Of a stretch of 64,000 bases of DNA, positions 49,501-60,500 are shown piece after piece. The stretch is from Syngnathus acus. Its lineage: Eukaryota > Chordata > Actinopteri > Syngnathiformes > Syngnathidae. Every line of letters starts with the position of its first letter. The first letter of the stretch is position 1. Location: positions 1,061,501 through 1,125,500 of the forward strand of contig NC_051107.1 of the NCBI RefSeq assembly GCF_901709675.1, given 5' to 3'. The position numbers were made by a program, and so were the translations under genes. The notes beneath the pieces were generated by a model, which worked only from the letters and a program-made list of their open reading frames with translations, searched no databases and was not told the origin of the DNA.

Positions 49501-50525
49501 GGCAGCGATTACTGCCGCTTTTTATGTTTAAAGGAATACAAAAAAAACTAATGATGCTTAATAATCATTGATGTGTTTTGCATGCTTTGTAAGAAATTGT
49601 AAGCCACAAAATTTCTACACCAACATGACTAATATTTATTCTCCCTCATTGACAAACAATACAAATATTCTTAACAATAATATTACAAATGATTATGAAA
49701 TATATCAATCTTGATCAAAAAGTTTTATTCCATCATGGCACGTCGAACATGTGGAATGTCGAGAGCAATGCTTATTCTTGAGAAATAGTCCAATTGCAAA
49801 GGCCACCGATTGATAAAATTTTTTCAATCGTTTTCTTTCTAAATTCTTCACGATGGCCATCGTCTGTTACTATACACAAAGACCCATCTATTAGCATTAA
49901 ACACGCTAACATGCTAATTTCAGCTACCGAGCCATTTGCCTCATCAAGACAGAATTATACATGACGGCTAATTATATTGCCTGCTGAAATGTCATGCTAC
50001 CTGGAAGAAAATGGGGCGTGTGGCGTTGTGACTGCTAAGCACAAAGGTGTTGCAGCACTAATTGGCGGCATTGAGGGTGGGCGGTGTCCGGGAGGTTACG
50101 GTCCATCCAGTCTTCTTATTGCACTTGACCATGAAGTCAATTTAATTCGGACGTCATGTTAATTTGTGAAATAAAGTAATAAAGTTTTCATGCTGCCTTA
50201 AGTTAAATAGCAAAAGTGTATTTAATGAAGGGACTTTTGAAGGAGTGGGTGTTTCACACAGAGTGGGACAAAGTGTGAAAATTAGTTTTTTCACAGTTAC
50301 ACTTAGTTTGGTATTTTTGACGATTGCAAAACTTTAAAAAAACACATGATGATTTGATTCACTGTTATGTTCTATTTTTTTTTATGGGGCAGTGATTGAG
50401 AACTGTGAATACTACCAAGCAACAAGTAGCTGGGCAAATATAAGGTGATCAAGAATGGGAAGCTAAGCTATGCTGCCGATTTATGTTTCTGCTATTGTTA
50501 AAAACATTACATCAAGGTTTCTCAC
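46541..50525. other. Gene-poor interval with one old repeat
   Basis: Apart from being the putative intron of the candidate minus-strand gene, this interval shows no exon I can support. A diverged repeat lies at 47100-47330. Frames at 47597-47988 plus and 47887-48156 minus are not convincing. Confidence 0.6.
47100..47330. repeat. Old dispersed repeat (copy 2)
   Basis: Related to 35268-35500 through ACTTC.GATGAGTTTGATTCA-like and CATTGAAATAAATGGAGGTG phrases. It is strongly diverged, with no defined ends. Confidence 0.35.
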
Positions 50526-50558
50526 CTCATATTTGATTTGGGTGTCTCTTGAGAGCAC
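50526..50558 (-). CDS. Candidate 33-bp exon of the unrecognised downstream gene
   Basis: Thirty-three bases on the minus strand are bounded by a textbook acceptor (CTTTCCTTTCCAG) and a good donor (GTGAGA). They are separated from the preceding candidate exon by only 76 bp, a typical teleost mini-intron with GTACGT...TTCCAG ends. In the frame set by the ATG at 50711 it adds CSQETPKSNM and ends in phase 2. The splice-site quality makes this the best-supported piece of the model. Confidence 0.33.
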
Positions 50559-50634
50559 CTGGAAAGGAAAGAGCATGGCATCAGGGAGGGATGCTAACAT
50601 GCTAATCAGATGTAGCTTGTTTTATTGGACGTAC

Positions 50635-50773
50635 CTGTGATGCGATGTTGCCTTCGCTGACAAGTGGCAGCAGCAGTAGTAGAACGGTAAACAAGGCAGT
50701 GACGACGCCATCGCAATAAGTTCTTTTTTGTGTGTGCAATTTAAAAATCAATTTTGAGGCTTTGAATGCAAAG
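50635..50773 (-). CDS. Candidate first coding exon of an unrecognised gene downstream of snd1
   Basis: On the minus strand, an acceptor TTACTAATTTTTCAG precedes 50773 and a strong donor GTACGT follows 50635. An ATG at 50711 in good context (GCGATGG) opens a frame starting MASSLPCLPFYYCCCHLS that runs to the donor in phase 2. A second frame across the same exon reads as a hydrophobic stretch (VVTALFTVLLLLLPLV) but has no upstream ATG. The following 33-bp exon and a 20-bp exon at 46521-46540 both keep the ATG frame open. I do not recognise the product. It could equally be a non-coding transcript, and the model rests only on splice signals and phase agreement. Confidence 0.28.
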
Positions 50774-51226
50774 CTGAAAAATTAGTAACACAAATTAAGA
50801 TCTTATTCAAACGCACCAACAATATAGTCATAACTTGTGTGACGCATGGCCAGAATGCAACATGAAATTAAAGTTAAGTTAATAAACAAAGTTCTTAAGT
50901 CAAATTATGAAAAAAAGTGTCATTCTGAACAATATGGTATGGTGGGGCGCTTAAAAAAAGAATTGATTTTAAATAAGAAAAAAATATATCAATAGAAAAT
51001 AATTTACCAATCAGAGTAGAGACCAAAATGAAGACCGAAATAAAAAAAAAATAGAACGATAGGAGTATAGAAATGTAATGAAGGTGCAAAAATAAAATAA
51101 CGCAAAGAAAGTTAGGGCCAAAACTACAGTAATATTCATAACGCAAAATAGTAAATTAAAGAGATAAAATTAAAACCCCAAATAAACTAAGTGTTGCGGT
51201 TAGCCTACCTCACTTTTATTTTTGCG

Positions 51227-51373
51227 CTATTTTAAGGTCAAAGCGTTGTAAACATGCCAAGGCAGCCGCTCGTTGATGTAGTGCTTCACATAAAGCTGCA
51301 TCGGCGAGCTAGCCCCATTGGTGCGTTGAGCGGGGCCGTCCGTCTGCCTCGTCGCCGTCATGGCGGCATTCAT
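51227..51373 (-). CDS. Small unrecognised ORF (48 codons) between snd1 and the candidate downstream gene
   Basis: A minus-strand frame starts with ATG at 51373, has a second in-frame ATG four codons later, and stops with TAG at 51229-51227. It reads MNAAMTATRQTDG at the start and QLYVKHYINERLPWHVYNAL near the end. The segment is GC-rich against AT-rich surroundings and is followed by a possible splice donor GTGAGG at 51213. It could therefore be the 5' exon (with an upstream ORF) of the candidate gene at 45.8-50.8 kb. I recognise no family. It may be non-coding. Confidence 0.18.
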   Translation of the reverse strand: MNAAMTATRQTDGPAQRTNGASSPMQLYVKHYINERLPWHVYNALTLK

Positions 51374-51647
51374 GAATTATGCCGTTAAGTGAGCCGCTTT
51401 ACGCCAACTGCGCTTAGCGTTCATTTCAGGCGAAACGGCGCATTTACTTCTACGAGGGCTCGTATTAAATGTTTATGAGTGCCTCCGCGTGGACGTGTTT
51501 TATTTATTTTTTATTGTTTTGGCCTGTAATGATAATTCAGTGGTTATGCTGCCACGCCGCGAGATTTACACGCAATCCCTTTTATAAATAAACGGAAAAA
51601 AAAAACCATTCCAAAATAAAGAGGGGGAAAGGGGTCATTTAGTTGTT

Positions 51648-51653
51648 TTTATT
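51648..51653 (-). terminator. Candidate poly(A) signal of snd1 (distal)
   Basis: A canonical AATAAA on the minus strand lies 574 bases after the snd1 stop codon. It is followed on the transcript side by a T-rich stretch (CTCTTTATTTTGG) that could act as the downstream element. Cleavage would fall near 51620-51640. This is inferred from motif and position only; the other candidate is at 51818-51823. Confidence 0.45.
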
Positions 51654-52226
51654 GAGGAGACAAATGCGAGACAGAAAAGATGGCTTGCCCGCCAATGTCG
51701 CTACAGAATGAAGATGGGAGAAAAGCCGCTGCATGGTGTCACTAGTTTTGACAACAACAAAAAAAATCGGCATCGCACGTTTACACTCCAAGACAAACAA
51801 AGACACCCTTTTTGTCCTTTTATTTCCTCGCTAAATTCATTGACATCGAGGTTCATTGGGGGAGCAAAGTTGTTATCGCAAGAAAAAACACAAATAAAAA
51901 GAAACTGAACATTAGTCCTTGAAGAAAAGCAGTGATTGGAGGAGAGGCCGTCGCTCAAACGCCTCGGAATTATCAAATAGCGCGGGAAGTGAGCGCAAAC
52001 GACACTAGCGTGCTTTTTTCTCTCCATGATATTCACAATTTAAAAAGATAAGACTGAGCGTTTTTTTTTTTTTTTTAATTCATTTGTCCAGTCAGTCACC
52101 CCCCCCTCCCCCCAGTGCACCGCTCCCCCCAATATGTCCAAGTTGGTCTTTGGAATGGCGTTGATTGGATGGTCGATTTTTGTCGATTTTTGTCGTTTTT
52201 GTGAAAATTCTTATGTCGCATTGACG
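51654..52226 (-). other. snd1 3' UTR (inferred extent)
   Basis: This stretch runs from the snd1 stop codon to the distal poly(A) signal. It contains a short tandem repeat of CGACAAAAAT-like units (about 52173-52203), a minus-strand G-rich tract with runs of 6, 6 and 8 G (52099-52130), and an A-tract of about 19 bases (52060-52078). The open frames overlapping it (for example 51701-52036 minus) are not supported as coding. The extent is an inference from the poly(A) signals. Confidence 0.5.
51818..51823 (-). terminator. Candidate poly(A) signal of snd1 (proximal)
   Basis: An AATAAA hexamer on the minus strand lies about 400 bases after the snd1 stop. It is followed by AAAGGACAAAAAGGG, which is not strikingly GU-rich, so the distal signal at 51648 may be stronger. 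Both may be used. Confidence 0.35.
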
Positions 52227-52292
52227 TTAGCGCCTGTAGCCAAATTCTTCGGCGTCGTCGGCGCGGAAGTCTCCGTAGCGCCAAATGTTGAG
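52227..52292 (-). CDS. snd1: snd1, terminal coding exon with stop codon
   Basis: The last coding exon of snd1 on the minus strand encodes [21 protein letters not shown] and stops at TAA (52229-52227). The conserved end of SND1 proteins is [18 protein letters not shown], so this copy has small substitutions (D to E, S to R) but no truncation. The acceptor is TTTTTTCACCAG at 52293 onward, phase 0. Together the three exons give the final 104 residues, consistent with the roughly 910-residue vertebrate protein. The 3' UTR continues to lower coordinates and includes a G-rich tract (minus strand) at 52099-52130 and an A-rich tract near 52060-52078. Confidence 0.96.
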   Translation of the reverse strand, partial: LNIWRYGDFRADDAEEFGYRR

Positions 52293-53587
52293 CTGGTGAA
52301 AAAACAAGTCACATTTCATTTGACCATTTCATAGACCAGTACACACACCAAATTATAACATCTATTCGAGGACATTTCTTTTTTTTTCTTCAGACGTTTC
52401 TTTTTCTGGTCTGCTTGGCTATTATTGCTGTGATTCATAGCTAATTAGCGCCTGTGCTAATTAGCACCAGTTATTAGAAGAGGAATCAATGAGCCATTTG
52501 TAGCGTGCATTTTCTTTTTAACGTTTACCCCCCCAACATAGTCTAGCGCTTCCCGCTATGGTAAGCAAAGACAGCGGCACCCCCACCTCCATCGAGCACC
52601 AGTCATCGGGATTGCGCCAGGAGGTGGCGGCAGTGAGACTTCACTTTGGAAATGAACCAAAGAATACGTACACTACAAAATGGCAACACGTTATAAAGAA
52701 GTCTGTTCTGAGCAGTTTAACTATTATTTATTGTATAGTTTTTACTCTGACATTATATAAGAAAATATTTATGATTAATGATTTTTTAGTGTGTAATAAA
52801 AATGGCATAAGTATTGATCCTGGTTATCATTATATATAGTTTCATGATTTTTTTAAAACATGTTTAATATTTTTTATACATATGTAAAACATGTACTAAG
52901 ACTAATTATTTTATTACCTTATTACATAAATTGCAGAGGTGGATGAGGTTTTGGTTTGTTTGGGCTCAAATTTGACCTCAAATTTTAGTCATAAATATAG
53001 TATGTATAAATAAAACATTACAGATTTTATTTTTTTCATTTGAGCTGTGTTTTAGAATATGAAAAATTACCATAATTTTATTTTTTATTATTTTAAATAT
53101 ATTAGATATTTTACAATCTGTCTAATAATCTGTCTAAAGTTAATTTTTTTCTTAAATCCTCCATTATTTAAAAATTGAAGATCTAATTTTAGAGTCATTT
53201 GGTGCTATAATCAGTACGTTTGTGTTAAATAACTATGTGTGCGTGTGTTTGTGTGTGTATGGTGTGCGTGCAAATGAGTTTCCAATTTTTGGTACACATT
53301 CAAACGAACACCATATTTGCATTCCACGTTGTGTTTTCTCTTCCCCGAGGAACAGTATGTCACCTTGTGTCACGCTTGTTCCAGTTTCTATCTCCACCAT
53401 GCACATTGTCACACTATGGACTGGCGCTAACTACTGCAACCCATATGGGGCTGTGTTGTATAGTGAAGAAAAATGAAGCCTGGGGGAGGACAGGAGACAC
53501 CGCGGGTGCGCGTGTGTAACAGTAATTAGCATTAGCATATTAATTGTGGAACAGTTCTAATGTAGATTTTAAGCAGGCTGGACTCAC
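52293..53587 (-). other. snd1 last intron (about 1.3 kb)
   Basis: Intron between the last two coding exons, with a GT donor (GTGAGTCC) and a CAG acceptor. It is AT-rich from 52700 to 53200, with a short GT-rich stretch near 53237-53262. Nothing else is visible in it. Confidence 0.85.
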
Positions 53588-53632
53588 CCTGGCACTCTTG
53601 GCGGATTCTTGACTGTTCAGGTATTCCTTTAC
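53588..53632 (-). CDS. snd1: snd1, penultimate coding exon (45 bp)
   Basis: A 45-bp minus-strand exon encodes VKEYLNSQESAKSAR, matching the conserved helix near the SND1 C-terminus (vertebrate form approximately ITEYLNAQESAKSAR). It is preceded by a good pyrimidine-rich acceptor (CCCTCTTCTGCCCGCAG) and followed by a consensus donor GTGAGT. Both boundaries are phase 0, so it joins the exons on either side without a shift. The upstream intron is about 9.0 kb (53633-62601) and the downstream intron about 1.3 kb (52293-53587). It is far too short to stand out as an open reading frame and was found by searching for the expected peptide. Confidence 0.95.
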
Positions 53633-53730
53633 CTGCGGGCAGAAGAGAGGGAATGCATCATACGTTAAGAAATTGGGATTGGCAAAATGGATAGTATTGA
53701 AAACTAGAATTTGCAATTCCTGAAGAAATT

Positions 53731-54500
53731 GCGTGTGAAGGTGAAGAAGTTGAATAAATATTTAAGGAATGCTGCAGAATGATGTTGAAACGAGTTGAAT
53801 CAGTTGAAAAATGTAGAAATGAGAAGGGAAAAAGGAAATATTGGAGAAATGGGTGTGAATTTCAAAATAAAAGATGTGAAGTTTTTGGTAAGTTGTGGAA
53901 TAGGTAGAAAAATGATGAACAGTTGAAAGTTGGAATGGGTTGAATCGGTTGAAAAATGTAGAAATGAGAAGGGAAAAAGGAATTGGGTGTGAATTTCAAA
54001 ATAAAAGATGTGAAGTTTTTGGTAAGTTGTGGAATAGGTAGAAAAATAATGAACAGTTGAAAGTTGGAATGGGTTGAAAAATGTAGAAATGAGAAGGGAA
54101 AAAGGAAATATTGGTGAATTGGGTGTGAATTTCAAAATAAAAGATGAAAACGTGAAGATTTTGAATTTGGCAAGTTTGGGAATGTCCCCAATGTGATTTG
54201 AATGTGTTGAATTATGTGAATTTCAAACTGGAACAACGTAAATGTGAAATGTTGAATCTGCCATTAAGAATGAATGGGGCAAAATTCGCCGTAAATTTGT
54301 GAATTTTGCGAAAACGGAAAATTTTTCGAACGAAAAAAATGTAAGCACCCATGCCATGAATATTTGGAATAAGTGAAAAGTGGAACGGAGTGAATCGGTT
54401 GAAGTATGTGGAACTCGTTAAGCGCCAAAGAAAGTTAGCGGAAAGCTAGCGCAAAATGTTGTAGAATAACAATAGTGTGAAGGTCTTCACCTTCACACTA
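53731..54500. mobile_element. Non-autonomous element with terminal hairpin and internal tandem repeats (DINE/Helentron-like)
   Basis: The left end carries GTGTGAAGGTGAAG (53733-53746), and the right end has its exact reverse complement (54485-54498). The right end also forms a perfect hairpin with a 12-bp stem and a 4-nt loop (54473-54500). The interior has about 2.5 tandem units of 125-145 bp, beginning near 53790, 53935 and 54060. No clear target-site duplication flanks it. Short inverted termini, a 3' stem-loop, internal tandem repeats and no duplication are the hallmarks of DINE-1/Helentron-type elements, but an unrelated TIR transposon cannot be excluded. It sits in the intron of snd1, 98 bp upstream (transcript sense) of the penultimate exon, and encodes no protein. 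Confidence 0.6.
53790..54147. repeat. Tandem repeat inside the DINE-like element, about 2.5 units
   Basis: The phrase GTTGAAAAATGTAGAAATGA recurs at 53803, 53948 and 54073, giving periods of 145 and 125 bp. Units are nearly identical apart from a 20-bp length difference, which suggests recent unequal exchange or slippage. The frames across it (53800-54135 minus) are repeat artefacts. Confidence 0.9.
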
Positions 54501-57500
54501 ATAAGGCTTCAAAACATTCAATAGGGATATTTACACATTCCAATGGTGTTATGTTTGATTGATAATACTATCAAGTATCGTGATCTATTCATGATCAAAT
54601 ACTCGCATCACCTGCAACCGATGGGAGCCGGTTGCCGTTAGCGACGCTAACTGAAGTGCCTTCAAAGAAGCGCCACAAAATACAAACGTTTAATTTTTTT
54701 ATTTTTTTAATAACTCCAGCATGTACACAAGGCTCTTGGAATATTTCTAATTATGTGCACGGCGGGAGGACGGTGTTCCTGTGCCGCCGCTGCCGCAACC
54801 GTTTAGTGTGAAAGGAATTGTTTGCGAGAGCGGGAATAAAAGAAAAAGATAAAGAAGACGAAGCAGTGTGGAGCATATTGACTGCTTCTGCTAGAGCAGC
54901 CTTTTAGCCTCGCTCAATGAAGCGCTCATGAGTAATAGGGAGGAAAAATAAAAGGGGGGGGGGTTAGCGAGTTAGCCTTTGAGCAGACGCGGTCTTCGTC
55001 ACGAGGAAGAGTCGTAAAGAACACAACACTCCACACGACCAAGGTTTGTTGTACTTCTTGTCGAATGATAACAGTGAAAACAGTGGCGCTCTACATGTTA
55101 CTAAAATTGCTTGCAATTTAGCTCCGCCCATCTGTCTCGTATACACACTTCAAATAGAATTGGACGCCAACCTCCTATGTCCGTTATTGAGTTTTTTTTG
55201 TCAGTCTACTCATGTCCACCAAATTTAGTGTTCATAAGTGTAACTGGCTTCAGGGGCTGTGAATATTTAAAAAAAACAAATTAGCCGAGTTATTACTGGT
55301 TATCAAACTTTGACGCCATGTTGCACCCACAAAAACCTTGAAGGCTATTTTGCATCAGTCTATGAGGTTTAACTTCGGTGGCAATCTTTGAGGAGTTGGT
55401 CTTGGAAATTGTCTCTTCAAACTGAGATGGACTTCCTGTATCATTTGATTTTCTTTTGTGGAGCTACTCCTGATAGATCTATTTATGCGCGTTTTGGTTT
55501 TGTTTGTTTGTTGTGAGGACATATTTCCCGAGTGAGAAGACCTGATTGGACAAACTAGCCCCACAATTAAAGAATTCTCGCTCCTGCTTAATGGAGGCGT
55601 TGTGTGTCTTATTATAGCAGCAGATGCGCTGGCATAGGCGCTGCACACTCTACACGGCGCTAACATCTGGTGCTCTTGTTCTCGGACTCGAGTGTTGCAG
55701 CGGCTGCGCGAGTCATCCGTCAAATCAGACTAAAAGAGATTTGTGGGGAGGTTGGCGGGGGGATGTAGTCATCGGGCCAGATGTCGTCGTAAAAGAAAAG
55801 AGCGAAGCAAGCACAATGAGCGCTGATGATCCCGCCGCCGTCTTCTATCCACCGACGTCAAGGACGGCCTTTCCAGTTACCGACAACTCAGAGAACCCCG
55901 CGGTGGACCGTTTTTCTCCTTTCAACGTGTTTCTAAAGCAGGCAAAATTGACAAAGGCGCTAAAGAAGGGCTAATCTGGAAATGACGTAAACAGAAAAGT
56001 TCATGCAAGTGCTCCTTTGTGACGAGGTTGAAGGGCCTTCAATTGAGGCAGAACGGAACAACAATATTGTGCAAAAGAATGCCAACAAAGAGAGAATTCA
56101 TTCAAGGGTTGAGAAGGACTAATGAAGACTTTCAGTTGACGACGGAGAGAGAATTATGGAAACGTCGGGTCAAAGTCGACCCCTCAATAACGTCTCGCAT
56201 TTTTGCAGAAATGGTAAAATCACTAGGTAAAAGCATTTCTACAAACAAATTGTGTGGACAATGTTGGAATTCAAGTGAAATTTTGAAATTTCTTAAAAGT
56301 CTGGACAAGTGGAAGGCAAACCGTATACTTTTGCAAACGTCGGAGGTGCAATCGTTCCTGCAAGCCGAGTGACAGACGCTGCAATTATGAGAGAGAGCTC
56401 GGCGAACTTGCCAAGCTAGCTGTTCGCCGAGCTGGCCAGCCGCCTCGTGCCGCATCCAGGTGGCGTTCTAAAGAGTGACAAATCGGCAGCGGCTTTTTGA
56501 CAGGTTGTGCGCGATCTGGTGCGTAGGATTCGACCCAGCCCGCTTGAAAAACATTGCAAAGAAAAACACTACGCGAAAGCAGATTTTGTTAGTGACTAAT
56601 CAAAGTCACGGCACTGGGAAGCCACTCGGCCATGAAGGGAACAACGTCGCGTGTCGGGCCTTGCTCATTAACAGCGATGACGATCAGACGATCCGGCTGC
56701 CAGACTCGAGCAGTCCATCTCCAACCAACCAAATAAAACAAGCCCCGCCGCCGCTATTTCCCTTTTCCTTTTTTTGTTGCTTTTTTATCGTTGTCCGTCT
56801 GACAACGCCTGTAGTTGAAATGGTTTGGAGTTGGCGTGTTGTCGGCACTCCCTGGGAGAGGTTCTGTCATTCAACATGGCAGCCGCATTAATACTGCAAG
56901 ACCTGCGGCGGGGATTTTGGGCAGAGGAGAAGTCTCCTCGGGCAAATGCTTTGATATCAGCTGACCACAGCAATGTGTTAGAACCTCCATTTTAATAGAC
57001 GGATGAGCCAGGCTGCCATTTTACATCACAAACAACTTGTGGTTTTTTTTTCCTTTTTACTGTAGTATTTGAGGTGCCCTGACGGGGCCTTGGTGTTCCT
57101 CCCAGCGAGGCTGTTGGGTGGGATCAGGCGCTGTGCTGGGAATGCGCCATGACAAGCCCACCAGCATGTGCTCACACGAAGAAGGGTGGGGTGGGGGGGA
57201 GACAAATGAGAGGGAACATTCTAGACTAGGCTCCCACCCCCCTCAAGGGCACTGTGAAAATAAAAACACACAAATATGGAAGGCAGACATTTTACATGCT
57301 GCTGTGTCTTTTTTTCCTCATTTTCTTGTCAGCAAGGTCATAAAAATAAAGTTTCCTAACAGTGACCCTGAGGAAGTAAAGTGATTTTGAGTTTTCTCAG
57401 ATATCTTCCTATTTAATAACTATTTCTTATATAAATTTGTATCTTCAATATAATGAATTGGTTGATTCAGTCGCTCCACTTGAGTGCAATAGCTAAAGAT

Positions 57501-60500
57501 GGAGGCCGTGAAGCATTTCCACCCGATTTGAGACCACCTCTTGGGCAGATCTTCCAGATGTCAATTGTCTGATCTCTTTGCAAAGATAACTCAGGTTATT
57601 TTACCTGCAAAATTTACTGCAGGAATTTGCCACCAAAATTTTTTTTTGTTCCCAAAACAGGCCATCAGGAGATAAACTTTGGACATCCCTGCTACGTGTT
57701 TGACTTCCAGATGTGCATCCCCTCAACCGTGTGTGTGTGCACGTGTGTGTGTGTGAGAAAAGTGGAAAGGGTCAGGGAGGACATGTCCGAAGGGTCTTTG
57801 GGGACAGAATGGGACTGTATGTGTGAGCAGTCAATAGCAGGCAAGCAGAAAATGTCCATTAAAAGGCCCCCCGCATCTCTAACTCTGGCTTGTAAATTAG
57901 GTATTGAGCCATTGGTGGAAAGCGGTCATGCTGTCCGACATCCATGACACTCAGTGTCTGTGTGTGCGTGTTTAGTGACAGGATGGAGGGGAGCGAGGGG
58001 GGTGGTCTTGATGAGCTGTGACAGGCACTGGGGTTGAACAGCGAGGGCAGCGACCTGAAAGCCTGTCAATTGGTGTTCCGGAAACAGCTAAAAGCCATTT
58101 ATAGATGACATGCGAGTGTGGGTGTCGGTTGGGAGCAATCGTGATTCGGATAACCCCGAATTTAACTCAAAGTGCACAAGTTTTAATACCGGGTTATTCC
58201 GACATTGGGGTCAATGCATGCGGAAGCAACAGGTGGCGCTCAAAGCTTAAGGCCTATTTTGCCAAATAGAGGCTGGAAGAACGGCATGTCTGGTAAAGGC
58301 ACAATATATTGCGCAAAAATCCGAACGACTTGGAAACTAAAAAGGGATGGACAAAAGAAAGAAACATTTTTTTTTTTTTTTTTTTAAATACCAAGTTAAG
58401 ATTCATTTGGGAAAAGCCAACCTGCCTTATAAAAAGATCCAAATTCCCATGTGACAAGCAGCACATTCCAACTGTGATTAATGGAAGGCGGCATCCCTGG
58501 AGGCATCCTGGCATATGCGTGCATCCCCTTTTCCTCTCATTTCCTGTATGGATTCCACACGTGTGCTTAACACTTCCCACCACCACTCTCCCTACTCTGT
58601 TGTTCCATCCTGCCACCAGCCATGACTGCAATCATGCCGCGTCGGGACTTCCATGATACGCCGGGGACTCGGCGATGAAGAAACAAGTCGGACAAATGGC
58701 GGGGTGGGATGCCCTTTCTGGCCCCTCAAAGCTATTCACACGAATAGCCAAGTGTGAATATGTAACATTTCCCAAGGCGCTAACTTGCTAATGCTATGCC
58801 GACTATCAGCTTTCTAAATAGACATATTCACACATTTGGATGAGTTGTACATTAATATACTCGATCTGTATATGTTCACGCCGGAAACATCTCGATCAAT
58901 GCGGCAAGGCCCTTTGTTCAACATGATTGATGATAACTGAGAGAAGGACCGCTGCGTCTTTGTATCGGATTAACAATTAGCACGGAGAGAATCATTAGCT
59001 TGTAGCACTAATGAACTTTTGTTTGCGCTAACGGCGGTCAGCGGAGTCAAGAGGTGGAATTTGTTATTTCGTTTACGAGGATCTAAAAGAAATTGCGTGG
59101 CTGCTCGGTACAATATTAGCAATAAAAGTAATTACATATAAAACGGCATACACAAATAAAATTTAACCAAGCAGATGCTAGCGGAAATAGCGCGGGCTAC
59201 GACGAGCAGGGGAACAACCAGGAAGGGTTTGCCAACTAATGGCACATTTTTATTGTCCATTATGACACTAATTTTGCTTTATTTGAGATTTATTTTAGCT
59301 TTATTCTCCAGTGGTAAACTTCTCAACTACTTATGTTAAAATCGTACACATTGCTGATGACTACGACTAAAGGGCTCGACGGGCATCTTTCTATTTTAGC
59401 AGCGTCTAGTGTCGACAGTGCCAAGACAATTTAAGGATAGCTCAGTACATTCACTGTGCCAGAGTGAGTGGATTCATTATGCCTGTCTCAGGTCGGGCAA
59501 AAAAAAAAAAAAAATGGGACAGACTTAACAACTCCAGTTGCCAAGTTGACTTCGCATATTCAAAAAGGAGAAAAGTTTCTTTCCTCATTTGGCTTATCGA
59601 GTTTGGGTCACCGCTAGTTTTTTTCCCGTCGATGCTCTAACACCCCAGAGAAAAATCAATGCGCACTAACACTTGGAATTTAATCTACGGGAACGAAATA
59701 GCATTTTATAAATAAAAACAGCAGCTGCCACAAGAGAGTGAGCGGATCAATTATATGCTTAACGTAGCTCCAAATCTACTAGATAATCACATATATTTTT
59801 TATTATGGAGCCAATCAATAGCAAAATCGCTTTTTAAAACTTAAAGAAAAAAACTAATTAACTGAAGAAGCACAATGAAGAAGTAAATTGAGCAAGATTC
59901 CCTAAGTTGGCTAACATCAAATAGATGTAGATGGCAATATTTTTCCCGCCCATTGACACCGCTCACCCAGATCCATATTTTTTAAGACTGCATTTGAAAC
60001 TGAAGAGGCCCCCGGCTGACCAAATGAGCCCATTTTCATTTGTTCTACATGCAGTATTGTTTTCTGACCATTTGATGTGAAGGGATTCCCCAATATGCGC
60101 ACCAACAAATATAGATTGCTACACTGTATCCACACTTTGACATCGCTCAGCAAGATTGCTTTTTGTTTTGGGGAGTGGCTCTGAGCCTCAGTAATGAACC
60201 CAGATGATGAGTAGTAGCCTCTCATATAAAGCAGCTGGTTTTACAAGACACAGCGTGTTGGCCACTGTGCTGCTGATGCACCAAAACAAGCAAGAGCTAG
60301 CCAGGTGTAATGTGCGCTGCGTCAAACAGTGTTACGGCGGCATAAAAAGGGAATAGCGTCCATCTGCTCCGAGTGTCACGCGGCAGGTGCGCAACGACGA
60401 CGCATTGCGTGCCAGATGCGGGCAGGATTAATCTTTACATTAGGACGGCCTGCATCTGCTGTACAGTCCGTGAACGCTAATCACGTGTATGGGACATGAG

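Noticed and set aside
1-52000. Searched by eye for the mir-129 hairpin, which lies downstream of SND1 in mammals
   Set aside because: Neither mature arm nor its complement was found in the window.
55624-56455. Overlapping open frames of 107-122 codons in the snd1 intron
   Set aside because: No known motif, no splice context and no agreement with snd1; likely chance in a GC-richer intron segment.
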